This document shows positions 1-5,967 of a stretch of 7,735 nt of DNA, one piece after another. Numbering within the stretch: the first letter of the stretch is position 1; every line of letters starts with the position of its first letter. Origin of the DNA: Alphaproteobacteria bacterium. Its GTDB lineage: Bacteria > Pseudomonadota > Alphaproteobacteria > CACIAM-22H2. The stretch is from the NCBI GenBank assembly GCA_947500965.1, contig CANMWW010000087.1, positions 1 to 7,735 on the forward strand. The letters run 5' to 3'. The translations under genes and the position numbers were made by a program. Under the pieces are notes generated by a model. That model ran no database searches. It worked only from the letters and a program-made list of their open reading frames with translations, and was not told the origin of the DNA.

Positions 1-219
1 CGCATGCGAGCCGCATGGCGGCGGGGAACGCCGGGGCGGGGACGCCGCGACGAGCACCAGTGGGGCGCGGGAATGGGGCGGAATTGCGCCCGATCCGCGA
101 GCGCCGGCCGGCGCGCCTGCCATGCGCCGGGACGCCCCCTGCGCGGGGCCGCCGGCGGGGGTTATGTGCCAGCCCGGCAGGCCCGAGTCGAGTCCGGAAC
201 GCCCCGCGCGGGGCGCCCC
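1..219. other. Non-coding stretch downstream of the amidohydrolase gene, rich in GC palindromes
   Basis: I see no convincing gene here. Open frames cross the stretch on both strands, but they lack a ribosome binding site at a sensible distance and have low-complexity Arg/Pro/Ala/Gly content typical of very GC-rich non-coding DNA. The stretch holds several short perfect or near-perfect palindromes: GCGCCGGCCGGCGC at 101-114, GCCCC/GGGGC arms at 134-149, CCGCCGGCGG at 149-158 and GCCCCGCGCGGGGC at 201-214. These may be RNA hairpins ending transcripts from one or both sides, but GC content alone makes such palindromes common. A gene entering from the left edge on either strand cannot be excluded. 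Confidence 0.4.
196..215 (-). terminator. Possible transcript-end hairpin after the amidohydrolase gene
   Basis: A perfect 14-base palindrome (201-214, GCCCC stem with GCGC loop) starts 6 bases past the stop codon of the minus-strand amidohydrolase gene. There is no T tract after it on the minus strand, so it is not a classical intrinsic terminator. It could help Rho-dependent ending or protect the 3' end. A similar sequence, also preceded by a GGxACGCC-like stretch, occurs at 130-149. Confidence 0.25.
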
Positions 220-1455
220 TCAGGCCAGCCGGTTCCGGTGGAAGGCGCCAGCCTTCATGATCGCATCGAGGTGGCGCCCCTGGTGGCAGAGCAGCGAGAG
301 GTCGGCCAGCGGGTTCCCGTCCACCACCAGCAGGTCCGCGATGGCGCCGGCGCGGATCGTCCCGAGGCGACCCTGCATGCGAAGCACCTCGGCCGCGCCC
401 GAGGTCGCCTGCCGCAGGACCTCGGCGGCGGGGAGCACCCGGCCGCGGATCAGGAACTCGTCCGACTGCCGTTCGTGCAGCTCGCCAAGCAGGTCGGAGC
501 CGAAGGCCATCCGGGTGCCCGCGCGCGCGAAGATCTCGAGCGAGCGCAGGCCCGCGCCGCGGACGGCCTCGATCTTGGCGACGCTCTCGGCCGGGAAGCC
601 CAGAGCGGCGCCCTGCTCGGCCAGCGCGTCGTAGGTCACCAGGGTCGGAACGGCGATCGCGCCGGCGGCCGCCATCGCGCGCGCGGTCTCGTCGTCGGCG
701 AGGTTGCCGTGCTCGATCGTGCGCACGCCGCAGGCCACGGCGCGGCGGATGGCGGCGGGCGTGTAGGCATGCGCCATCACGTAGGTCTGCGCCGCCTCGG
801 CCTCGGCGCAGATCGCGCGCAGCTCGTCCTCGGAGAAGCCGGTGAAGCCGATCGGGTCGGTCGGCGAGGCGACGCCGCCCGAGGCCATGACCTTGATCTG
901 GCTGGCGCCCGCCTTGATCTCCTCGCGCACGGCGCGACGGCAGGCATCGACGCCATCGACGACGCGGCCCAGCCGGCCGAGCCGCCGGCAGCAGCCGCAG
1001 GCCGGCTCGTTCTCGTCCCAGCGCCCGCGGAAGTCGGCGTGCCCGCCGGTCTGGCTCAGCGCCTGCCCGGAGACGAAGAGCCGCGGTCCCTGCACGATGC
1101 CCGTGTCGACCGCGACGGAGAGCGCGTAGTCGGCGCCGCCGGCGTCGCGCACCGAGGTGAAGCCGCGGTCGAGCATGCCGCGCAGGATCGGGATCACGCG
1201 ATAGGCCTGCAGCGTGTGCGGCACGCGGGCATTGGCGCCGAGGTCGAGCATCGTCGCCGTCGCGTGGACATGGCAGTCGATCAGGCCGGGCATCAGCGTG
1301 CGCCCGCGCAGGTCGAGCACCGTCGCGAAGGCAGGGGAGATCGGGCGGTCGGAGACCTCGCGGATCTCGCCCTTCTCGACCAGCACGTCGCAGCCCGGGC
1401 GCAGCGCGTCGCCCTCGCCGTCATAGACCGCAGCGTTCCTGAACAGCACCTGCAT
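220..1455 (-). CDS. Metal-dependent amidohydrolase (imidazolonepropionase/Xaa-Pro-dipeptidase-like subgroup)
   Basis: This 411-residue cytosolic hydrolase of the amidohydrolase superfamily probably cleaves an amide, peptide or cyclic-amide bond. Its substrate is unknown. Metal-site residues are visible in order: the H62-x-H64 pair in MPGLIDCHVHA, K188 in the segment QIKVMASGGVASP (the lysine carbamylated in relatives), H229 in VMAHAY, H249 in TIEHGNL, and D321 in AFGSDLL. This set fits a binuclear (usually zinc) centre. The N- and C-terminal parts form the small beta domain typical of the family (C-terminal GAIADLLVVDGNPL). The start at 1455 is preferred because a strong GGGGGGAGG ribosome site lies just upstream; an upstream ATG at 1491 would add 12 low-complexity residues. 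A cysteine cluster (C153, C155, C156) sits in a loop before the lysine strand. The gene is divergent from the exchanger/cupin pair. Length is normal for the family and nothing looks broken. Confidence 0.93.
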   Translation of the reverse strand: MQVLFRNAAVYDGEGDALRPGCDVLVEKGEIREVSDRPISPAFATVLDLRGRTLMPGLIDCHVHATATMLDLGANARVPHTLQAYRVIPILRGMLDRGFTSVRDAGGADYALSVAVDTGIVQGPRLFVSGQALSQTGGHADFRGRWDENEPACGCCRRLGRLGRVVDGVDACRRAVREEIKAGASQIKVMASGGVASPTDPIGFTGFSEDELRAICAEAEAAQTYVMAHAYTPAAIRRAVACGVRTIEHGNLADDETARAMAAAGAIAVPTLVTYDALAEQGAALGFPAESVAKIEAVRGAGLRSLEIFARAGTRMAFGSDLLGELHERQSDEFLIRGRVLPAAEVLRQATSGAAEVLRMQGRLGTIRAGAIADLLVVDGNPLADLSLLCHQGRHLDAIMKAGAFHRNRLA

Positions 1456-1595
1456 CGGGCCTCCCCCCGCGCGGGTCCGGCCCGCGCGCAAGCCTTCGTT
1501 CTAGGCGAGCGCGCGCCCCGCGGCCAGCGCGACATCGCCTCGCCCCGGCGCGCGCCGCCATGCCATGCTCGCGCCACCAGAGGGGGAGGACGACG
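1456..1595. promoter_or_regulatory. Divergent promoter region between the amidohydrolase and exchanger genes
   Basis: These 140 bases must hold the start signals of both flanking genes. No convincing -35/-10 pair is visible on either strand. Two inverted repeats stand out: arms 1468-1475 and 1481-1488 (8 of 8, 5-base loop), and arms 1509-1517 and 1547-1555 (9 of 9, 29-base loop). Either could be protein-binding or an RNA leader fold, though both are G/C-only. The exchanger ribosome site AGGGGGAGGA lies at 1581-1590, 5 bases before its ATG at 1596. Confidence 0.5.
1460..1488 (-). promoter_or_regulatory. Leader hairpin abutting the amidohydrolase ribosome binding site
   Basis: On the minus strand an 8-base-pair G/C stem (arms 1488-1481 and 1475-1468, loop 1480-1476) directly precedes and slightly overlaps the ribosome site GGGGGGAGG (1468-1460), which lies 4 bases from the ATG at 1455. 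The base pairs are seen directly. A translational role is inference: such a stem could limit ribosome access or simply be a product of base composition. Confidence 0.3.
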
Positions 1596-3287
1596 ATGCC
1601 GTTCCAAGCGATGGCCCATTTCCTCGAGGCCCATCCGGACCTCGCCGTCTTCCTCGTGGTCGGCCTCGGCTACCTCGTCGGCAAGCTCAAGTATCGCGGC
1701 TTCGGGCCAGGCCCGGTGACGGGTGCGCTCTTCGCGGGGCTGCTGGTCGGGCAGTTCGCCGAGGTTCCGGTCTCCGACACCGCGAAGTCGATCCTGTTCC
1801 TGCTCTTCCTCTTCGGCATCGGCTACTCGGTCGGCCCAAAATTCCTGAGCGCGGTGCGCGGCGACGGCCTGCCGGGCGTCGCCATCGGCATCGTCGTGCC
1901 GCTGGCCGCGATCGCGACGGCGGTCGTCGTGGCGCGCGTGCTCGGCCTCGATCCCGGCTTCGCCGCCGGGATGTTCTCCGGCGCGACGACGGAATCGCCA
2001 GCCATCGGCACCGCCGCCGAGGCCATCCGCGCCCTGCCGATCCCGCAGGACCGCAAGTCGCTGCTGGTCGGCCACATCGCGGTCGCCGACGCGCTCTGCT
2101 ACCTGTTCGGCGCGCTGGGCGTGATCCTGGTGACCACGCTGATAGGGCCATGGATCCTCGGCATCGACGTGCGCGAGGAAGCACGCAGGCTCGAGGAGAA
2201 ATACGGGCTGGCCAAGGCAGGCGGCACGGGCTCGGCCTGGCGCGCCGTGGAACTGCGCGCCTACGAGATCCCCGCCGAGGGCCGCGTCGCCGGCATGACC
2301 GTGCGCGAGGCGGAAGCCGCGCTCGGCGGCCAGCGCGCGTTCATCCTCCGGCTGCGCCGCGACGGCGCCCTGGTCGAGGCGGAGCCCGGGACCGTCCTGC
2401 GCGCGGGCGACGTCGTCGCCGTGGCGGCGCGGCGCGCGGCGCTGGTCGAGGCCATCGGCCCGACCGCGCGCGAGGTCGAGGACAGGGAGCTCCTCGACGT
2501 GCCGACCCTCGCGCTCGACGTGTACGTGTCATCGCGCGACGTCGTCGGCCGCACGCTCGCCGAGCTCGGCGCGCGGGAGAGCACCCGCGGCGTCTTCGTC
2601 AGCCGCATCCTGCGCAGCAGCCTCGACATCCCCGTCGGGCCGCAGGCCGCCATCGAGCGCGGCGACGTGGTGACGCTGGTCGGGCCCGCGCCCGCCGTGG
2701 AGGCGGTCGCCGCGCGCGCCGGCGCGGCGATCCGCGCCAGCGATCCGACGGACTTCGTGACGCTCGGGCTCGCGATCTTCCTCGGCGGCCTCATGGGCAC
2801 GCTGGTGGCGATCGACATCGGCGCCGCGCATGTGTCGCTGAGCGTCAGCGTCGGCACGCTGGTCGCCGGGCTCTTCGTCGGCTGGCTGCGCTCGCGCCGC
2901 CCGGTCTTCGCGCATATCCCCGACGGCGCCGTGGCGCTGATGACCTCGCTCGGCCTGGCGGCCTTCGTGGGCATGATCGGGCTGCATGCGGGCCCGGTCT
3001 TCGTGCAGGCCGTGCAGCAGGCCGGCATCGGCCTTCTGGTCGGCGGGGTCGTGGTCACGCTGGTCCCGCAGCTCGTGGGCCTGCTGGTCGGGCGCTACGT
3101 GCTGCGGATGAACCCGCTGCTGCTGCTTGGCGCGCTCGCCGGCGCGCAGACCATGACCGCGGCGCTCGCCGCGCTCCAGGACCGCTCGGGCAGCCCGATC
3201 GCGGTGCTCGGCTACACCGCCGCCGTCCCCTTCGGCCACATCCTGCTGACGACGGGCGGGACGATCGTGGTCTGGCTCATGGCCTGA
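1596..3287 (+). CDS. YidE/YbjL-type aspartate:alanine exchanger family (AAE) transporter
   Basis: This 563-residue inner-membrane protein has the full architecture of the aspartate:alanine antiporter family (TC 2.A.81). A first hydrophobic half (residues about 12-190) is followed by a cytosolic part with two TrkA-C (RCK_C) modules (about 218-287 and 303-373) and a second hydrophobic half (about 386-563). Family-type motifs include GFGPGPVTGALFAGLLVG (36-53), FLFGIGYSVGPKF (71-83), GMFSGATTESPAIGTA (125-140), and in the second half LLGALAGAQTMTAAL and GYTAAVPFGHILL. Length matches AspT and YbjL (about 540-565). Relatives exchange aspartate/alanine or succinate-like acids, but many have no known substrate, and this one is not assignable by eye. 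The start at 1596 is chosen for its AGGGGGAGGA ribosome site; an in-frame ATG at 1560 lacks one. It probably forms an operon with the cupin gene 67 bases downstream. Confidence 0.93.
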   Translation: MPFQAMAHFLEAHPDLAVFLVVGLGYLVGKLKYRGFGPGPVTGALFAGLLVGQFAEVPVSDTAKSILFLLFLFGIGYSVGPKFLSAVRGDGLPGVAIGIVVPLAAIATAVVVARVLGLDPGFAAGMFSGATTESPAIGTAAEAIRALPIPQDRKSLLVGHIAVADALCYLFGALGVILVTTLIGPWILGIDVREEARRLEEKYGLAKAGGTGSAWRAVELRAYEIPAEGRVAGMTVREAEAALGGQRAFILRLRRDGALVEAEPGTVLRAGDVVAVAARRAALVEAIGPTAREVEDRELLDVPTLALDVYVSSRDVVGRTLAELGARESTRGVFVSRILRSSLDIPVGPQAAIERGDVVTLVGPAPAVEAVAARAGAAIRASDPTDFVTLGLAIFLGGLMGTLVAIDIGAAHVSLSVSVGTLVAGLFVGWLRSRRPVFAHIPDGAVALMTSLGLAAFVGMIGLHAGPVFVQAVQQAGIGLLVGGVVVTLVPQLVGLLVGRYVLRMNPLLLLGALAGAQTMTAALAALQDRSGSPIAVLGYTAAVPFGHILLTTGGTIVVWLMA

Positions 3288-3354
3288 ACGGCCCGGGTTT
3301 GCCTTCCATCGCGCGCGGGCTGCACACTGGCGGCATCTCGAGGGAGGGACGGCG

Positions 3355-4110
3355 ATGGATGGCGACGGCATCATTCCGGGCGACGCGGTGCGCTTCGACC
3401 CGGGCGCGGCGCTCGAGACATGGGAGGAGATGCCCGCGCACACGCTGGTCTCCGGCCGGCCGGTGCAGCGCGGCAGGCTCTACATCGACGACCGGGCGCG
3501 CGGCCTGACCGCCGGCATCTGGGCCTGCAGCGCCTTCACCTCGACGATGGCGCCGCACGACAACGACGAGTTCATGCTGCTCCTCGAGGGCGAGGTCGAG
3601 ATCGCGGAGCCATCCGGCAAGGTCACGCGCATCGTCGCGGGCGAGAGCTTCATCCTGCCCAAGGGCCTGGTGCGCCAGTGGCGGCAGGCGGGTGACGTCA
3701 GGAAGATCTTCGTGATCCTGGAGACGCCGGACGACGCCGCGGCGCGCGACGCCAGCGGCCTCGCGGTCATCAAGCCGGACCCGTCGGTCGCGCTGTCGCC
3801 CTCGCCGGGGCCGCGGCCGGAGATGCTGCTCTCGGGCGACCCGCGGCAGCATGGCCATGAATTCTTCGAGGATCGCGGCGGCAGGCTATCGGTCGGCGCG
3901 TGGTCGTCCACCGCCTATCACCGCAAGGCGGTGCCCTTCCCGCGCCACGAGCTGATGTGCCTGCTCGAGGGCAGCGTGGCGATCACGGGTCCGTCCGGCC
4001 GCACGCAGGTGTTCAAGGCGGGGGAATCGTTCTTCGTGCCCTTCGGCGCCGTCACCGACTTCCGCACCGACGGCTACGTGCGCAAGATCTACGCGATCCT
4101 CGAGTGCTGA
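3355..4110 (+). CDS. Two-domain cupin protein (tandem DUF861/ureidoglycine-aminohydrolase-like cupins)
   Basis: This 251-residue soluble protein is made of two homologous cupin barrels, cores about 53-123 and 178-250. The repeat is plain: EFMLLLEGEVEIAEPSG...VAGESFILPKG...VRKIFVILE matches ELMCLLEGSVAITGPSG...KAGESFFVPFG...VRKIYAILE. The closing RKIYAILE and the LLEG core are typical of the DUF861 (Cupin_3) family, which includes (S)-ureidoglycine aminohydrolase. The canonical HxH metal pair of cupin motif 1 is not seen. H68 and E72 in the first domain and H198 and E199 in the second are the candidate ligands, so metal binding and catalysis are uncertain. It could be an enzyme of amino-acid or ureide metabolism or a small-molecule sensor. 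The ribosome site GAGGGAGGGA lies just upstream of the ATG. It follows the exchanger gene by 67 bases in the same direction and is probably co-transcribed. Confidence 0.88.
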   Translation: MDGDGIIPGDAVRFDPGAALETWEEMPAHTLVSGRPVQRGRLYIDDRARGLTAGIWACSAFTSTMAPHDNDEFMLLLEGEVEIAEPSGKVTRIVAGESFILPKGLVRQWRQAGDVRKIFVILETPDDAAARDASGLAVIKPDPSVALSPSPGPRPEMLLSGDPRQHGHEFFEDRGGRLSVGAWSSTAYHRKAVPFPRHELMCLLEGSVAITGPSGRTQVFKAGESFFVPFGAVTDFRTDGYVRKIYAILEC

Positions 4111-4185
4111 ACGAAGAAGGATCCGCGCGGTTGTCAGCCCTCCATCGCCGAAGCCCGATCTGGATCCGCTTCATCCGCCGAAGCG
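4111..4185. other. Convergent gap with weak, competing stem-loops
   Basis: The cupin gene and the ftrA-like gene converge across 60 bases with no classical T-tailed terminator. Possible folds are GAAGGATCC (4116-4124) with GGATCC-gc-TTC (4162-4172, two-base bulge), and CGCTTC (4167-4172) with GAAGCG (4180-4185) over the ftrA-like stop codon. They share bases and cannot both form. GGATCCGC also occurs as a direct repeat at 4119-4126 and 4162-4169. A transcription-stop role is a guess. Confidence 0.25.
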
Positions 4186-5142
4186 CTCGCGATAGTCGCG
4201 CGGCGTCAGGCGAAGGCGGCGGCGGAAGTGGTGGCGCAGCGTCGCGGTCGAGCCGAAGCCCGCGAGGGCCGCGATGCGATCGAGGCCGAGCGCCGACGTC
4301 TCGAGTAGTCGCCGCGCCTCCTCGACGCGCACCGAAGTCACCCAGTCGCCCGGTGCCAGCCCTGTCGTCTCGACGAAACGGCGCAGCAGCGTGCGCGGGC
4401 TCATCGCCGCGAGGGTCGCGAGTCGGCGCACCGGCCAGTCGGCGGCCGGGTCGGCGCGCACCCGATCGAGCAGGTGCGAGAACCGGCCCTCATGCGGCGG
4501 TGGTACCGGGCGTTCGATGAACTGCGCCTGGCCGCCGGTTCGATGCGCGGCGACGACAAGCCGCCGCGCGACGCTGTTCGCGGCCGCGACGCCGAAATCC
4601 TTGCGCACGACATGCAGCATCAGGTCGATGCCCGCCGCGCTGCCCGCGGAGGTCAGGATGCGGCCCTCCTCGACATAGAGCACCTGCGCATCGACACGGC
4701 AGCGCGGGTGCATCGCCGCCAGCGCCTCGGCGTAGCGCCAATGCGTCGCGACGCGCTTGCCGTCGAGCAGTCCCGTCGCCGCGAGCACGAAGGCGCCCGA
4801 GCAGATCGACGCCAGCCGTGCGCCGCGCGCGTGGGCTCGATGCAGCGCGCGCAGCAACCGCGCGGGCACCGGGACCGCGTTGCCCTTCCAGCCGGGGATA
4901 ACGATCAGATCGGCTTGGCGCAGCAGGCCAAGCCCGCCATCTGTCGCGACCCGCAGCCCGCCCTGCGCACGCAGCGGTCCGGGCTCGATCGCGGCAGCGG
5001 CGAAGCGGTACCAGCCCGGCCCCAGCTCCGGCCGGGGCAAGCCGAAGATCTCGGCTGCGATCGCGAACTCGAAGGTACAAAGCCCGTCATAGACGAGCGC
5101 GACCATCAGCGGCCTGCGCGGAGTTGGCGTGATCTCGTGCAT
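4171..5142 (-). CDS. ftrA: FtrA-type transcriptional regulator (DJ-1/PfpI-like domain plus AraC helix-turn-helix)
   Basis: This 323-residue DNA-binding regulator belongs to the GlxA/FtrA group of AraC-family proteins. Residues about 12-182 form a glutamine-amidotransferase-like (DJ-1/PfpI) domain, usually non-catalytic and thought to sense a ligand. It includes the nucleophile-elbow segment ASICSGAFVLAATGLLDG with Cys114. Residues about 236-322 form the AraC domain with two helix-turn-helix units (about 238-256 and 287-318, ending HHFRRRLRLTPRDYRERF). The N-terminal VALVYDGLCTFEFAIAAEIFG and GLPRPELG are, from memory, the hallmark of proteins named FtrA. The start is uncertain: the ATG at 5142 has no ribosome site and may be leaderless; the ATG at 5106 has a weak AGG upstream and would remove 12 residues without harming the domain. 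It is divergent from a rhodanese gene, its probable target, and may regulate itself through the shared 80-base gap. Confidence 0.92.
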   Translation of the reverse strand: MHEITPTPRRPLMVALVYDGLCTFEFAIAAEIFGLPRPELGPGWYRFAAAAIEPGPLRAQGGLRVATDGGLGLLRQADLIVIPGWKGNAVPVPARLLRALHRAHARGARLASICSGAFVLAATGLLDGKRVATHWRYAEALAAMHPRCRVDAQVLYVEEGRILTSAGSAAGIDLMLHVVRKDFGVAAANSVARRLVVAAHRTGGQAQFIERPVPPPHEGRFSHLLDRVRADPAADWPVRRLATLAAMSPRTLLRRFVETTGLAPGDWVTSVRVEEARRLLETSALGLDRIAALAGFGSTATLRHHFRRRLRLTPRDYRERFGG

Positions 5143-5222
5143 ATGTGGCGTTTACGCCGCTTGTGACCACGCCCGCAAGGCCGTACCGATCGAGGCACGC
5201 GCATCAATACGAGAGGTTCGCC
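5143..5222. promoter_or_regulatory. Shared promoter/operator region between ftrA-like and rhodanese genes
   Basis: This 80-base gap separates two divergent starts. It contains the inverted repeat GGCGT-tt-ACGCC at 5147-5158 (5 of 5 each side; 7 of 8 when extended to 5145-5160), only a few bases from the ftrA-like ATG at 5142. It is followed by TTGTGA at 5161-5166, a weak -35 candidate for the rhodanese gene with no good -10 at the right distance. The rhodanese ribosome site GAGAGG lies at 5211-5216. The position suggests autoregulation by the regulator, but AraC-type proteins often use direct rather than inverted sites, so the binding protein is inferred only. Confidence 0.5.
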
Positions 5223-5612
5223 ATGTCCAGCGCCGTCACCGAGATCCCGGCAGCCACCAGCGCCGAGGCCGAAGCGCATTTCGCCGCCGCCTTTGCCTTC
5301 GAGACTGATTGCTGGGACGTGCATGCAGCCATGCGCGCGGGGCCCGACTTCGTCCTCCTCGACGTCCGCGGCGCCGACGCCTTCGCCGAGGGGCATGTCG
5401 AAGGTGCCATCCATCTGCCGCATGGCAAGATCACTGCGTCGCGGCTGGAAACCTGGCCAGCCGGCACGCTGTTCGTCGTCTATTGCGCCGGGCCGCATTG
5501 CAATGGCGCGGCACGCGCCGCGCTGCGGCTGGCGCGGCTCGGGCGGCCGGTGAAGATCATGGCCGGTGGCATCACCGGCTGGCGCGACGAGGGCTTCGAG
5601 CTCGCGCGCTAG
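5223..5612 (+). CDS. Single-domain rhodanese (sulfurtransferase-like protein)
   Basis: This 129-residue cytosolic protein has one rhodanese domain (about 32-127). Visible features are LLDVRGADAFAEGHVEGAIHLP (45-66, with the conserved DVR and GHVEGAxHxP), the active-site loop YCAGPHCNGA with the predicted persulfide-carrying Cys88 and a second Cys93 five residues on, and the closing GGITGW (115-120). Such proteins carry or move sulfane sulfur or act in thiol redox; the acceptor here is unknown. No signal peptide is seen. The ATG at 5223 is chosen because GAGAGG lies 6 bases upstream; an upstream GTG at 5145 would run through the operator-like repeat. It is followed after 23 bases by the DUF1272 gene, probably in one operon, and is divergent from the FtrA-type regulator. 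Confidence 0.93.
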   Translation: MSSAVTEIPAATSAEAEAHFAAAFAFETDCWDVHAAMRAGPDFVLLDVRGADAFAEGHVEGAIHLPHGKITASRLETWPAGTLFVVYCAGPHCNGAARAALRLARLGRPVKIMAGGITGWRDEGFELAR

Positions 5613-5635
5613 ACCGCTGCACGGGAGGCTTGAGC

Positions 5636-5860
5636 ATGCTGGAACTGAGACTTGACTGCGAATGCTGCGGGCGCGACCTGCCGCCGGACAGCCGCGGGGC
5701 GATGATCTGTTCGTTCGAATGCACCTGGTGCACGCAGTGCGTAGATACGCGCCTGCCTGGTCGCCTCTGCCCCAATTGCGGCGGCGAACTGGTGCGCCGG
5801 CCGATCCGGCCCGCCGCCAAGCTCGCCGCCTTCCCGGCCTCTGCCCTGCGCCGCAAATAG
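5636..5860 (+). CDS. DUF1272 small cysteine-rich, zinc-ribbon-like protein
   Basis: This 74-residue protein is recognisable as DUF1272 from MLELRLDCECCGRDLPPDS, then ICSFECTWCTQCVD, then LCPNCGGELVRRP. Nine cysteines (8, 10, 11, 25, 29, 32, 35, 45, 48) lie in the first 50 residues, in pairs and triples that suggest binding of one or two zinc ions. The remaining tail is basic and probably unstructured. The family has no established function that I know of. The ribosome site GGGAGG (5623-5628) is 7 bases before the ATG, 23 bases after the rhodanese stop, so the two are almost certainly co-transcribed. Joint placement with a rhodanese and an FtrA-type regulator hints at thiol, sulfur or metal handling; this is inference. 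The length is normal for the family. Confidence 0.9.
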   Translation: MLELRLDCECCGRDLPPDSRGAMICSFECTWCTQCVDTRLPGRLCPNCGGELVRRPIRPAAKLAAFPASALRRK

Positions 5861-5863
5861 AAA

Positions 5864-5910
5864 CGGATCCAGGCGCGCATTCCGCGCCGGGGAATGCTCG
5901 CCTGGATCCG
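5864..5910 (-). terminator. Intrinsic terminator of ilvC (long stem, T-rich tail), probably bidirectional
   Basis: The arms 5864-5883 and 5891-5910 pair at 19 of 20 positions (one C/T mismatch, 5876 with 5898) around a 7-base loop. Reading on the minus strand, the stem is followed at once by TTTCTATTTG, a T-rich tail as expected of a Rho-independent terminator for ilvC, whose stop is about 58 bases before the stem. On the plus strand the stem begins 3 bases after the DUF1272 stop but is followed only by ATCTTG, so ending in that direction would be weaker. The T tail overlaps the last codons of the DUF1272 gene. Confidence 0.8.
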
Positions 5911-5929
5911 ATCTTGCCGGACCAGGGTT

Positions 5930-5960
5930 CCCGCGCGGCGGCGTGGGGCCGCCGCGCGGG
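5930..5960 (-). terminator. G/C hairpin just after the ilvC stop codon
   Basis: Perfect 13-base arms (5930-5942 and 5948-5960, all G/C) around the loop GTGGG begin 7 bases after the ilvC stop. No T tract follows on either strand. It is therefore probably a 3'-end stabilising or Rho-assisting stem placed before the true terminator at 5864-5910, though this role is inferred. Confidence 0.5.
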
Positions 5961-5967
5961 GCCGAGG

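Noticed and set aside
1..123. Minus-strand open frame from an ATG at 123 to the left edge
   Set aside because: No ribosome site at normal spacing and Pro/Ala/Arg-rich low-complexity translation; too little sequence to support a gene.
1509..1555. Inverted repeat of alternating G and C (9-base arms) upstream of the exchanger gene
   Set aside because: The arms are simple GCGCGC sequence that pairs by composition; not specific enough to call a site.
4..1719. Very long plus-strand open frame opposite the amidohydrolase gene
   Set aside because: Low-complexity Arg/Ala/Gly/His content with no family motif; it lies antisense to a clear metal-site enzyme and results from high GC third positions.
1565..3508. 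Long plus-strand open frame overlapping the exchanger gene in another frame
   Set aside because: Arg/Pro-rich translation without hydrophobic segments; the 1596-3287 frame encodes the recognisable membrane protein.
5145..5222. Upstream GTG start for the rhodanese
   Set aside because: It would pass through the operator-like repeat, and a good GAGAGG site sits 6 bases before the ATG at 5223.
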